Origin: Symbiodinium kawagutii
Taxonomy: Eukaryota; Sar; Dinophyceae; Suessiales; Symbiodiniaceae
Length of the DNA stretch: 64,000 nucleotides
Assembly (NCBI GenBank): GCA_009767595.1
Contig: VSDK01006142.1
Coordinates: 502,172 to 566,171, forward strand
Direction: 5' to 3'
The notes under the pieces were generated by a model. The model was not told where the DNA came from, ran no database searches, and worked only from the letters and a program-made list of their open reading frames with translations. Numbering within the stretch: the first letter of the stretch is position 1; every line of letters starts with the position of its first letter. The position numbers were made by a program, and so were the translations under genes. Shown here piece after piece: positions 1-10,562 of the stretch.

Positions 1-147
1 CATCTCTTGCTTCAGACATCTCTTGCTTCAGACATCTCTTGCTTCAGACATCTTGCTCTAGACATCTCTTGCTCTACACACATCTCTTGCTTCAGACATC
101 TTGCTTCAGACATCTCTTGCTTCAGACATCTCTTGCTCTAGACATCT
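1..147. repeat. 16-bp tandem repeat at window edge
   Basis: Imperfect head-to-tail copies of CATCTCTTGCTTCAGA fill the first ~147 bases, with variants ending CTCTAGA. The array is cut by the window edge, so its real length is unknown. No coding potential is seen. Confidence 0.9.
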
Positions 148-294
148 GTTGCAGTAGTCATTGTGGTTGTTCGTAACACGGAAGTATGCTTCCAAACTTC
201 CTTTGACAAATGACACCTGTTGGATGATGCAGGGGACCCCATTTTTCAGGAACATTATGTTTGTTTGGGGGAGGCTTAAAGCCGACCTTTTTTA

Positions 295-314
295 GGGGCC
301 CAAGTGCGGGCCCC
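295..314. other. GC hairpin
   Basis: GGGGCCC, a 6-nt loop (AAGTGC), then GGGCCCC form a perfect 7-bp stem directly after a run of T. No function can be assigned. Confidence 0.4.
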
Positions 315-414
315 CGGTATGTGGGGACCTGCAACACAGAGCAATGGCTGGGAAGGTGAACAATTTCAACAAAAAAGGCACCTATTCTGTTGATCTTTGG
401 GAAAATGCGCTAGG

Positions 415-441
415 AGTGCAGGGTTTTTGACCCATTGCCAT
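415..441 (+). repeat. M3 element, 3'-end fragment
   Basis: The stretch GTGCAGGGTTTTTGACCCAT followed by TGCCAT matches the conserved 3' terminus of the M3 family (full copies at 33.8 and 47.0 kb). The 5' part is not recognisable. Confidence 0.5.
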
Positions 442-632
442 ATGGACGGAGTGCTGTGATCAAGATATAGATGGGAACAATCGTGTTGCCAATTCAGTTG
501 AAGATGGGCGCCTAACCAGCCCTCTCTGATTTCAAGCTACTCAAAACATGACAAAATAACACCAGCCATTCAGGCGTGCATGTGGAAAGCCGGAAATCAA
601 ACCCGGTCATGTGAGTAGGTTGCTACCGTCAG

Positions 633-705
633 CAGAAGCGATTCTTGCCACTTTCTATATTCCGCAAATGCCTGTGAGTCAGTTCCGCAGTACCCCCGGC
701 CCTTG
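633..705 (+). CDS. candidate internal exon, upstream gene
   Basis: An AG acceptor (gtcag) is followed by an open frame reading EAILATFYIPQMPVSQFRST, which ends at a strong donor, TTG|GTGAGC. The codons look coding, unlike the AT-rich flanks. The family is not recognised. It lies on the same strand as, and upstream of, the exons at 1.6 and 2.95 kb and may belong with them. Confidence 0.4.
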
Positions 706-1604
706 GTGAGCGTCCCGGGAATGACTAAACTACTTTGTTGAACTGTTGGGATGTGAACCTACACCTTTTTTTTAGAATGAGGCGTCATGGTCTACTGCCG
801 TATTTGGCTATGGGGCAGTTGACCGTACATCCCTAGGTTGTGTTCAGCTTCTCAAGCAGCACCAGCTACCCCTATGAAGCATCATCGACCGTTGCTAACT
901 TATTCACCATTGATTTGTTTTAAGCCATAACTTGTTGCTAACTTATTAACCATTGGTTCTGAGCCATCCCCATATTACCATGTTTTTTGGCAGCTCCTTT
1001 GGCAACATGTCCTCGGCGAGAATGGTCCCCAGTGCAAAAATCAGGCTTTTTGATCAGCATAGTTGGGGGTTTTGTGCCATTCTGCAGCAGGGTAAATGTT
1101 GATCTTGGGAGAAACATACAAATCAGTGTGTCAAAAATACATGAGATCGTCATCGTATCAACAAAGATAGTTGAGCAGAATTCCTCATTCTCAACCACAA
1201 CTGGTGATTGCGGTGCCATACCAGCCATTACCAATTTGTAAGAAGTTCTGGCCTGCAATTGCCAACGATCAGTATCCACAACTAACGCATACGTCATCAA
1301 TGACGGGCAGACAAATGTGTTTGGGTATTATTAAATCCACATTGATAGTGATTTTAACCCTATGTTTACAGAATCATATGTTTTGTACTTTCCGCATCTT
1401 GAAATTTAACTCATTATACACTTTAATTACCTAAATATGCCTAGGTGTAGATGATTAAATTGATATTGATAGATATGAATGTAACAAGATATCAACTTAC
1501 ATACGTTTCAACTGTTCTACACTTCTCAAATACCAACGCGCACTAAATGTATCACCAACAGGTCATCATTTTCCTTCATTCCGGCCATTGCCAAACCACT
1601 GCAG

Positions 1605-1682
1605 CGGCTCTGCTGCATCAGGAACCTGGCTATGGTGGCACAAGCCAGGACGAACGATGTTCTCTTTTTTGAACTGATGGAG
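1605..1682 (+). CDS. candidate internal exon, upstream gene
   Basis: The acceptor ctgcag precedes 26 codons beginning RLCCIRNLAMVAQARTNDVL and ending in FFELME. The donor is GAG|GTGGTT and the exon is phase 0 at both ends. If the donor is not used, the frame runs on to a TAA at about 1723, so this could instead be a terminal exon. The composition is clearly coding-like. The product is unknown. Confidence 0.5.
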
Positions 1683-2950
1683 GTGGTTCAGGGAGGGCGA
1701 GAGATAACCAGGAACGGGAATGCTTAAATTTGAAGAGTCAACAGGGATTAGTGGTTAGTGGATTAGTGGTCATGGGTATTCGCAATTTGATTGTCACAGA
1801 ATCACCAATTCCATGGACGCTTAATGGTTGTTTGTAATGTCATTTAACAATGACGGGTAAACAGTGCTGATGGTTGAGGCTGGTTACCTGTTAGTCATCG
1901 TTGGTAGCCACTTACAGCGACCTGCTGGTATCAGTTGGCCAGCTTGGGGATCACCACACTCAGGACCCTTGGTTGGAAAAGTGTCATGCTAAGTCAGTGA
2001 GTCGGACATTACAACAGTTGTTTTTTTTTGTTCATCATGTTTTGGTAATGGTGATGAACTGTATTGGTAATGGTGAACTGTTTGTTCTGTCCGATTGATT
2101 GGTCAGTTTGCCTGATGAACTGTATTGGTAGTGGTGATCAATGGGCTACGGAATGGAGATTGGAATGACATACGTGAATGGATTCAGCTGAGATGCCGAT
2201 AAACTGGCTGGCCAGTGACAATGAAGAAAAGTAAGATTGGCTGTGAAGCGTTATTCGTTCACAATCTTGATACTGTAATTGAGCCAATTCTATAGTAAAA
2301 TCGTTGGTGACCATGTGATTTTCATGCAAGTATTGCAACGAGCTGATCTTGGAGGGAAGCGATCAGTTGTAAGGTGACGACCTTGTTGGAAAACCCAGTA
2401 AGCTGCCACGAAGGATAGAAACTACAGAAACTACCGAAACCAGGCACCAACAATCTGTGCATCAATGACATGCCAAGTGACGAACCTGCCATGGATGTTG
2501 GGATGTTGATATCGATGTGTTCCGATTGTTTAAGAACAATGCGCTTTCATCAGCAAGAATTAATTGTAATCCTTTGAATTGGGCCGTTTCCAAACTTCCA
2601 AACCCAAGTTGGAACTGTTTTGAATACCATGATGGTACACAACAATAGAATTGATGAGAACACTCATCATTTCCGTTCAAGACTCAAAGACATAGTTGAA
2701 TGAAAGTTGAAGGAATCCAACCTGAACTTGGTTTCAACTGGTGGTTTCAAAGCCATAACATAAACCACTCGAATTTCATTTGTAGCTGGTCCTCAAGTGA
2801 TCAGTTAGTTCGAATTCAACCATACCTGGGGATGGCTTCTAATTCAAAAACAATCCTGGGGACTGGAGAAACCAAGAGCAGCCAGTCAAGGCGGTACCAT
2901 TCAAAACCCGTCAAAACCAATGGATATCAATGGTCCCACCTTGGCAACAG

Positions 2951-2999
2951 CACGTGAAGGAGGGTTTCATTCGCCTTCTTCGGATTCGCAATCCTCACG
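2951..2999 (+). CDS. exon with calpain-like RNP motif
   Basis: The frame reads HVKEGFIRLLRIRNPHG after an AG acceptor. 'RIRNPHG' resembles the calpain catalytic-domain signature around the active-site Asn (RLRNPWG). The exon ends in CAC G before a GC donor (gcgtag). Its phase fits the exon starting at 5030, giving ...RNPHG then DQSTEWTE, which is where calpains have EW.G.WSD. The rest of the protease (Cys and His boxes) was not found, so the calpain call rests on this motif and the phase match alone. Confidence 0.45.
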
Positions 3000-3433
3000 G
3001 CGTAGGCAGGAGGAACCAGGCGGTGCAAGTCGCACCAACAGTAGGGTGGATATAGCAACCATTAATGGTTGCTTAATGGTTGGTTGATCGATGGTTCCAG
3101 ATGCAGTCAATCTCAACTATACCATCCCACCAGGGGGGCCCCGACTAGTTGGGTCATGGCTTGTGAATCATGAACAGTGGGGGCACAGGGCCACTGACTC
3201 ACAGCCGTATGGGTTTGGGTCAGATTGTCGTCATAGAGCCGTTGTAAGAAAGGTTATGTTCATTTACCCTCACGTGACCCTTGCGGGATGCTAACCCACT
3301 GATATTTGGGGGTGAGATTGAAGGTTAGAACCCTGCTGCATTTGCGAAGGTGAATGGAATGGAGAGTGGAGCACGGACGTCTCAGTTTGAGCACTGGGAA
3401 GTGGTGGGAGTAGCTGTAGGAGTAGCAGTAGCA

Positions 3434-3669
3434 GTTGTTGTTGTTGTTGTTGTTGTTGTCGTTGCTTTTGGTGGTGGTGGTGGTGGTGGTGGTGGTGGCT
3501 TGCTGGTTGTTTGCTGGTTGTTGATTGCTGGTAGTCTTTGGTTGTTGCTTGTTGGTTGTTGGTTATGGGTTGTTTTGGTGGTGGTTGTGGTTGTGGTTGT
3601 GGTTGTTATTGTTGTTGTTATTGTTGTTGTTGTTGTTGCTGCTGTTGTTGCTGTTGTTCCTGTTGTGGC

Positions 3670-3720
<51 letters not shown>

Positions 3721-3756
3721 GGTTGTGGTTGTGGTTGTGGTTGTTGCTGTTGTTGC

Positions 3757-3798
<42 letters not shown>

Positions 3799-3800
3799 CG
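3434..3800. repeat. GTT/GGT trinucleotide tract
   Basis: Over 300 bp of (TTG)n interrupted by (GGT)n and GGTTGT units. All three frames stay open on both strands (poly-Val, Leu and Cys one way, poly-Thr the other), purely because of the repeat. It is treated as non-coding intronic microsatellite. Confidence 0.92.
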
Positions 3801-4889
3801 TCCTTTTTGTCATTTTTGTTGATGTGGCGGTGGATGTTTTGTCTAAATTCAAAATGTTTTCAAGGCCTGATTGTTGATTTTGGGTCCAGGTTTCAGCTGA
3901 AATTGGATGTTTATGCGATGTATACTGTATACGTAGCCAACAACTGCAACAATATTGCTCACTTGTTTTGATTGAGATTCGCATCCACACCGTATCAGCA
4001 GATACCCAGGAAAAGGTTGCAAAGTGCTCGGCCCCCCGTCCCGAGCCATTGATTGTAGCCCAACTGAGTACAATCAACCATATTTTGATTAATTAACCAT
4101 CATTAATCATAGTTATACAAGTTATTATATATCAACAATTAATGAGCCTTTATCCACCAGCATATAAACCATTGCAAATGCCTTTTGCAGGACCGAGCTA
4201 CACGGCTTATTTTTCAGGCAGAGTTCTGCACTTACCATTGATCCCTCAGGTCACCATGCCGGTGAAAATCGACCAATGTCATTGGCTAGCCCATTTCCTT
4301 TGTGGACATATAGCTTCCTGGTTAATGGTTTCCAGTTTGTTTTGTTCCCAATAATTATTTGGGAAAATTGTTTGATTGCCTGGCCCATATGTTTCGGAAG
4401 GCTTGAAATCACCAACCAGATTCCCTTTTCAACATACCATGAAAACATATTTGAAATTTACAGGATTTGAAGGCCTATGGTTACTTGACCGTTTAGGTTC
4501 CTACAAACCACATTTATTTGCATGTAAATACGCATTTCATCACAAACGTTTCTATAATGATTATATATATATATATATATCTATTGTATTCCCATCGTCA
4601 GGCAAACATACACATACGACTATGCATGTAGGTTTGTATATCATGTGGATCCATGTTTCGAAGATATTTCATTTGGATAGATAGATGTCCTAATAAATGG
4701 AAAGATAAGTTAGACTGTTTGGTATCACAATCAAGCATGCTTGGTCAATAACAAACATAATCAACGATTGTATTATAGTGTTCATTGAAGATTATTACCC
4801 ACTGTACCTGGTTGCGCTTGCCCAGGTAGTGGGTGGTTGATAACCATTTTCCTAACTCTACGGGAGTAAAGGAATCTTTGGTCATATAT

Positions 4890-5000
4890 GGATGTTTCTC
4901 AAATTCTGGACCCCTCAATGAATCAAATATACAACATCTATAGTGATAAACCTACCATATTTTCAATAAAAAGAAATCGTCCATTTTTTGGGTCCCCTAC
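4890..5000. repeat. M2 element (degenerate copy)
   Basis: The left end GGATGTTTCTCAAATTCTGG and the right part TTTTTTGGGTCCCCTA match the M2 termini loosely. The interior is AT-rich. It lies just upstream of the exon at 5030. Confidence 0.5.
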
Positions 5001-5029
5001 TTTAATCCCAATCTACCTTCGTAACCAAG

Positions 5030-5070
5030 GCGACCAGTCGACTGAGTGGACCGAGAGCCTTTCCAGCTCG
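5030..5070 (+). CDS. candidate exon continuing calpain-like segment
   Basis: The acceptor ccaag is followed by GC GAC CAG..., reading DQSTEWTESLSS. Joined to the exon ending at 2999 it restores a Gly codon (G+GC). Calpains carry EW and an acidic/serine-rich stretch just after RNPWG, and TEWTESLSSSES fits that loosely. The 3' end is uncertain: a GA donor (gaaagc) after position 5070 is one option. Confidence 0.4.
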
Positions 5071-5162
5071 GAAAGCTCAGCTGGGGCAGCTAATCATGGT
5101 GGGATCCGGTGGGATCCTGTGGTCGATCATTGCTCATAGCTGAGTGAAGATGGTTTATGTAA

Positions 5163-5259
5163 GTGTTTTCTCAAATAATGGTGCCCCTAAATCATTTTTT
5201 TATAAACCATATCTAGCAATAAATCCACCATTTGTGGGGTCCCATATTGTGAAAACAAC
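5163..5259. repeat. M2 element
   Basis: Left terminus GTGTTTTCTCAAATAATGG with GTGCCCC, right terminus GGGGTCCCATATTGTGAAAAC. About 97 bp with an AT-rich centre. Confidence 0.6.
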
Positions 5260-5536
5260 ACACCAAATGGTTCATGTAGGTCCCATAGTGGGTAATGATT
5301 GTCAAAATGATGGTGATCGAGCTTTGGAACTGAAATGTGCCACTCCACAGGGGGGGGCAAGTCATGAGCAAGTCGCCAGTAGCACCAGATTACGTTTACC
5401 TCGATGAACCACATGCCCACTCACAGCTTGATGACTGTTGGAGAGAGAGTGCCTGATATATAGTTGAGTGGGTAGGTATAGGGCATTTTCAAGCGCCCAG
5501 CGGTACACAGACCTCTCCCACCTTAAGTCTCAACAG

Positions 5537-5617
5537 AGACGGCAAGAACCGGCTCTGGCACAAGGCCGGTCCTGAAGCTGTTTTGAGGCAGTACGTGACA
5601 GCTTTGTTCCCGGAAAC
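5537..5617 (+). CDS. candidate internal exon, upstream gene
   Basis: After the acceptor caacag the frame reads DGKNRLWHKAGPEAVLRQYV and continues TALFPE to a donor AAC|GTAATA. The codons are GC3-rich. The position, 0.5 kb after the calpain-like exon, suggests the same gene. The sequence itself is not diagnostic. An opposite-strand frame over the same bases is judged a shadow. Confidence 0.4.
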
Positions 5618-5963
5618 GTAATAGAGCAGGACATGGGCTTCCGGAGAACAACGAAACGTGGCCTTCGTGAAGGTGGAACAGCCCACTGTTTGTTTTGGTT
5701 CATTGCCTATAAAGCCAGGCGTATTTGCGGTTTGACCAACTTAGTCAGGGCTTGTTCAAAAATCACAACATCGAAACAAACATGCATGTTTAACTTTGGT
5801 TTCTTGCTCCCAGCTTAGCACCGGCATTAAAAGAACAATTCAGCGTCACATGAGGTGTCGACAGCGCACTCGCTGCCTGACCGGGCATCCGAAGATACGT
5901 GTTCAACCTTATATAATCCTCCATACTTATATCCAAATATCAACCATCATGTTTTTTTTTCAG

Positions 5964-6043
5964 CCAATCATCAACAGGCATTTGTTTGCCATGAATTCTT
6001 CCTGAATCCACCTGGTCCCTACTTCTTTCGGTGGATCCGCTGA
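5964..6043 (+). CDS. candidate terminal exon of upstream gene
   Basis: A long polypyrimidine run followed by cag marks a good acceptor at 5963. The frame then reads NHQQAFVCHEFFLNPPGPYF, FRWIR and a TGA at 6041-6043. A terminal exon here is consistent with a new signal-peptide exon starting at 8.28 kb on the same strand. A consensus-like donor (CGCAAG|GTGAGT, about 6055) lies past the stop and may mean another frame is used. The product is unknown. Confidence 0.4.
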
Positions 6044-6118
6044 TCCAATGCGCAAGGTGAGTTGGGATGCACCGGCGCTGGGACCTCAACAGGGGGGCAC
6101 AGTGGTCGAGAGAAGTGG

Positions 6119-6143
6119 GGTTCCCTATTTTGAGAAACACCCA
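6119..6143 (+). repeat. M2 right-end fragment
   Basis: GTTCCCTATTTTGAGAAACA followed by CCCA is the M2 right terminus. No left end was found within 150 bp. Confidence 0.55.
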
Positions 6144-8277
6144 TATAGTACACTAGTTGTTTAACCATTTTTGTTAGTGATTGTCCCCTATTAATTAATT
6201 ATCATGATTGCCCCCAATTGTCGATTAACCAGCACAAACTATGGTCAACCATTTGAAGCCACCAACCAACTGGAGTTATCATTTATACGTTTTTTAACCA
6301 ATAATAATTCCCTATGATTAATCAACATTAATCGTCATAATTCCATAAACAATCAGGAATAAACCACCTGTTGCATCTACATTTTATAGGCATTTCATTT
6401 TATTTAGTTGTCATTTCCTTATTTGCAAAACTATGTATAGATTTATCAGCCATGAAATTTCCCTATTTTTATTAGAATCCCCCATCAAACAATAAGCCGC
6501 CAAGTCATGTAAACCAATGTTGACCATAGGAATCCACCAACCAACTAAACTTACCATGCGTACATTGGTTGATTAAGCATTCTAGTCCCTTTCATGTTTC
6601 TGGTGTTTCTCCAAGTTGGGTAGTCTCGCATGAAACCATGACACCATTCCCCGGATTCCCCATGAAACCCCATTAAACCATTGCATTTTTGCTGGTCTTT
6701 CTCCTGAAGTTGTTCGTGTCAGGTGGATGATGGCACTTTCTGGATGGACTACACCCACTTTCTCATGGCTTTCCAGGTGCCACTAGCCATGGTGGATGGA
6801 TTGTTGGGGCCAGCCATTGCTGGTGGTTGAGAGGGAGCTGTGGCTGGAACCAGGGGTATCCCGGCCACTGGCCCTTTAAAATGAGGCCCGGAGCTAACAG
6901 GAGTTGCCGTTCACCAAAGTAGCTGTAGAATTTACTGTGGTTCGTAGTGGTTAAACCGTGGTGATCAAACATGGTCAAACCTTGGTTTATGGTGGTTCAA
7001 CCATGGTTTATAGTGGTTCTTTGCGTGCCCATGATTAAAAAAATGAAAGTTAACGTTTTTGCCCATGGTTTTCACTTTTGAACTAACTCTTGCCGCTCTC
7101 ATCCATGTTTTTTTCTATGCAAACAAGTATGGCTAGTAGTAGTTGATAGTGGTAGACCATGGTTGTAACGGGTTACCACCCACCTACAAACTCCGGATGC
7201 ACGTCCAAGTAGGACAAGCATTTACCCACAAGAAGAGAGGATCAAACCACTTCGTCAGCAAATCCCTTTCTACTGCTTGCTTGATAGGGGGTTCACCCAA
7301 CTGGATTGTACCACACCCCTAGGTACATGTACAGTTCTGGGAGCCATACTCAACCTAGACCAAGGGGTTGAAACTCTTCCATGCGCTTCAGGTGGTGGAT
7401 GTTTGTTGGGTCCTCAGCGAGGGGAATGCTTGGCGTTTGCCGCTGTGTTGAGCCGTGCCAGCTGCTGGTCGTCAGCATAGTTCAACTAGTGATCCACGAT
7501 ACAGAACTGTTTGCTTACTGCATGTTACTGTTATGTATTGTATTTACTTTTGGTCTTATGGTATCTTTTGCTTACAGTAATTGGAGATCCAGCTGTTCAT
7601 AAACCGCCATCAGTACTCAGTACCAACAACTTACCAACAGATGTCCATGTGGATTTCCAGGTCAACAAGCTGAGCTGCAAAAAAGCACGATTGGCCTCCA
7701 GCTGTTCCAGGATCCAGGTGGATCCATGCAGCATCCGCCTGGTTGGTGGGTTTTGGTGGTTTCCCAAATATGTATTTCATTTCCAGTCATATTTGGGTCA
7801 TTGTTTGTGTTCGTGCAAGCTGATACCGGTTTTTAGTTGAAAACACGTGTGCACTGGATGCGATAGTCCCCCATACTTTCTGGCCCCACCCCATATCAGA
7901 CGGATTCTCTTGACTCATGGTGGGGATTGTTATTGCATAAGCAGTATACATGAATTGGAAGGAAGCAAATATGGTGGCATTACCCAAAACGAGCATGTCC
8001 TGGTTGACTCAGCCTGGACCACGTTGTGTGTAAACCAGAGCTAAAAGATCGGACTGAGAGACATCCAACACATTGCACCACGCTGTTCGTCCCACTTGTG
8101 GTGGCATAGTGGCGACGCCGAAACTTCCAACCAGCGGCTGTAGGCCTTGCTCACCGTGGATGGCACGCAGCCAGCTTTGCCAATGCGTTCTGCGCCAAAT
8201 CCTCGGGGAGTCGCATGTGCAAGGAGAGACGGAGGGTGACAGCGGTGACCGCAGCCACCTCGGGGCTCCAGGGTGCC
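6144..8277. other. intergenic or 5' region, nothing assigned
   Basis: AT-rich, with many short NNACCATGG/TTGGTTAT-type words and no convincing exon or complete repeat. It separates the putative terminal exon at 6.04 kb from the signal-peptide exon at 8.28 kb and so may hold the promoter and 5' UTR. Dinoflagellate promoters usually lack a TATA box, and none was called. Confidence 0.5.
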
Positions 8278-8317
8278 ATGAGTCGGTTGCTGCTCCTGCT
8301 GGTGTGGCTCGTTGTTG
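8278..8317 (+). CDS. signal-peptide exon, start of fibro-slime/vWD gene
   Basis: ATG opens MSRLLLLLVWLVVG: a short n-region with Arg followed by an unbroken hydrophobic core, as in a secretory signal peptide. The exon ends in phase 1 at GTTG|GTAAAT. About 200 bp of GC-rich sequence precedes the ATG and may be the 5' UTR. This ATG was chosen because it is the only one giving a hydrophobic core that runs straight into a donor. All later extracellular domains (fibro-slime, vWD) lie downstream on the same strand, which fits a secreted or cell-surface product. Linkage of this exon to them is inferred. Confidence 0.55.
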
Positions 8318-8786
8318 GTAAATAGGTGGCTTATAGCTGAGGTTATCAAGTACTACCAAGCAACTGTTGGGGTTTAAATGAAAGGCTTATAAGTAACTTT
8401 TGAAAGGATATTGGCCTTCTAGTGTTGGATTTCAGAGAATAGGTCAGTTCTGTTATGTTAAGAAGAAAATTCTTGTTTGCATGTCCTTTGCTGATCCAGC
8501 ACAAGGCAATGGGACATTATGATTCCCACAACTATTTTCAATGACTTTCAATGGAGAAACCAAATTCATCGTGGATGGTACATCTTTCATGACGATAAAC
8601 CTTTTTTTTCAATCTTTCTTGTACACATGTGCAATTATTCCTCCCGAATCCTTTCGTGCAGGTCTGCTCCTGAGCCCTTTGATAGCGGAATGGCTACTCC
8701 AAAGGTTTTGTTTGTTTTTTGCTTGTTCGTTTGATATGTAAATTGTTGGCATTTATGATTCAGATGTTTTTCTCTTTTTTTTTTCG

Positions 8787-8815
8787 GGTACCGCTATTCT
8801 GAGAACCCCCACGTA
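8787..8815 (+). repeat. possible M2 right-end fragment
   Basis: GGGTACCGCTATTCTGAGAA followed by CCCCC resembles the M2 right terminus with several changes. Confidence 0.35.
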
Positions 8816-8982
8816 TAGCAAGTGTGTAACCCCTATTTCTGGTGATGATCCCCTATTATTTGAGAGCTGCCGGCTGTGAGAGTGTCTTTATTTTTTAGAA
8901 AGTTATTTTCCACTGGAATACTTTCATTATTCCCATCATTTCGCCGGTCAACCCATTTCAATTCCATCATTCCCAGCCACAG

Positions 8983-9112
8983 CTCAACGTCCTGCAGAAC
9001 ATCTACGAGCTGCGCTGTGATCACCCGACCACTCTCTACGCAATGGCCTTGCAACCCACCAAGCGAGGCCAGCTTGCAGCTTCATGGGGAGTGACGGTGA
9101 ACCCTTCCCCAG
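8983..9112 (+). CDS. exon, unknown N-terminal region of the secreted gene
   Basis: Acceptor ccacag; the frame reads LNVLQNIYELRCDHPTTLYA, then MALQPTKRGQLAASWG, ending at a donor CCCAG|GTTGGT. It is GC3-rich and stop-free, and stands out from its surroundings. No domain is recognised. It lies between the signal-peptide exon and the fibro-slime exons. The acceptor could also be 6 bases upstream (cccag), which keeps the same frame. Its phase does not match the signal exon directly, so at least one small exon is probably missed between them. Confidence 0.6.
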
Positions 9113-9865
9113 GTTGGTGTCCCCCCCACGAGGGTGGAAGGGGTAATCACTGGTAACCACTGGTAACCACCATGAACTTAGTCTATCTCGATATTTACCA
9201 AACGACATTTAACCAATATCATTCAGTCCACCATGGCTGCAGTTTACTGGGCGATCCAGCTCGAGTCGTAAGTCACCAGCTTTTGAGCTGGTTGAATTGG
9301 GCTGTGATTTTGAATTCAATGGATCTGCCACAATTTGTCATTGACAATTTGCCAACAATTATCAACCACTACTTGTACTAAGCTTCAGTAGGTGGCAAAG
9401 CCTATTGACGACTGGATCTCCTGAACTCCCGCTACCTCTCCTTTTGTTCCGCTCCTCCCAGCGTTGTTTTGCTGGGCATAGAACTGTACCCGAGTTGGAC
9501 CCATTGGTCTCGTTGGGTTCATGATCAGTGGGTCGCTCCAGCGGTAGCCGCTAATTAGTCTAATTGCTATGTTGGCTTTGGCTTGCTGCTGTATTCCTGG
9601 GAGACCTCCAACTCCCAGAAGACTTACTTTGGTGGCCCATGGCATTGCTGGACCCATGGGGACACTGTTCGCCTTCTGAAATTGGGTGGTCTTTGCTTCA
9701 AAACTGGGCTTGGGGGGTGTCAGCGAGCTCTAGTTGGTGAAGTGGCTCACCAACCAACGAACTACCAACCCAACTTCGACTAACTCAACCTCAACAAACC
9801 CAACCAACTTCAACCACCTTCACCCACCCAACCCACCCAAGCCCCACTAGATACCCGCGCCAGAG

Positions 9866-9997
9866 GTGCCTGGTGTCGTGAGGATCGCAAGAAGAGCTAC
9901 AAGCCAGGCTGCAGCCGGAGCGGAGCGTTGCCCTGGAGGGGATGTCCAAGTCGAAGCGCTGACGAACGCAGATGGTGGTTCTTTCAAGCTGTGTTGG
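9866..9997 (+). CDS. exon with GGSFKLCW motif
   Basis: After the acceptor ccagag the frame reads VPGVVRIARRATSQ..., then ALTNADGGSFKLCW, with a GC donor (gctacc) proposed after the Trp. A short Gly-rich stretch ending in (Y/F)(R/K)LCW is, from memory, a motif repeated in predicted dinoflagellate cell-surface proteins. I cannot name a Pfam family for it. The codon use is typical of the neighbouring exons. Confidence 0.5.
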
Positions 9998-10032
9998 GCT
10001 ACCCATGGATACCCTACAGTAACAATAATAAT

Positions 10033-10158
10033 ATGGCGAGCTGGGTCAATATTGATCAACCAACGTTCCTGGGGGATTTCCACCAGCAAAACAAGGGAAA
10101 ACAATGGTGGTGGGGAACCAGGAACCAGGGGTACGGGGTGAACTGACCCACAGCCATA
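10033..10158. repeat. M3 element
   Basis: Starts ATGGCGAGCTGGGTCAATAT and ends GACCCACAGCCAT. It carries the family's conserved interior GGGAAAACAATGG and ACCAGGGGTACGGGG. It lies in the intron directly after the exon at 9.9 kb. Confidence 0.75.
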
Positions 10159-10464
10159 TGTTTCGTTATTTAATGATTGATGTCTACTGACAGCTTCGGA
10201 GATGTCGACTCACACCATAAAGATGTCGTGTCGACTCCCCCTGGAACTGGGCCAAGCAAGACCACTGGGTTGGTCATGCAGCCTCTGGTGACCGGTGACA
10301 ACTGGTGTTGCCAGTGGCACCAGAGGTCTAAGATCGTCCTTGTGACGCACTTACTAGTGGTTTTTAGACCTTTGCATTTGTATAGCTTTCAATCACCAAC
10401 AAAGGCTAGCCCAAAAATGATCACCAACAGATGTTGTAGCTTTTGTTGTTGATCATTCCTCAGG

Positions 10465-10562
10465 CTGGCGGCTTGAAACAAATTGTATTTTCCCGAATTA
10501 GTCACTATTGACAGATGGTTGGTTGGCGCATATTTTTAACAGGCGTTGAAACCACCAACCAG
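10465..10562 (+). repeat. M1 element
   Basis: 98 bp from CTGGCGGCTTGAAAC to GAAACCACCAACCAG, with the internal GGTTGGTTG and CATATTTTT words shared by all M1 copies. Confidence 0.75.

Noticed and set aside
1-147. CRISPR-like array
   Set aside because: The 16-bp units are directly adjacent with no unique spacers, in a eukaryotic context; a tandem satellite.
3350-4077. Long poly-Val/Leu/Cys frames (+) and a poly-Thr frame (-)
   Set aside because: They are open in every frame because of the GTT/GGT trinucleotide tract; not proteins.
8041-8359. Reverse-strand frames over the signal-peptide region
   Set aside because: They arise from GC-rich 5' sequence; the + strand ATG, hydrophobic core and donor form a more coherent exon.
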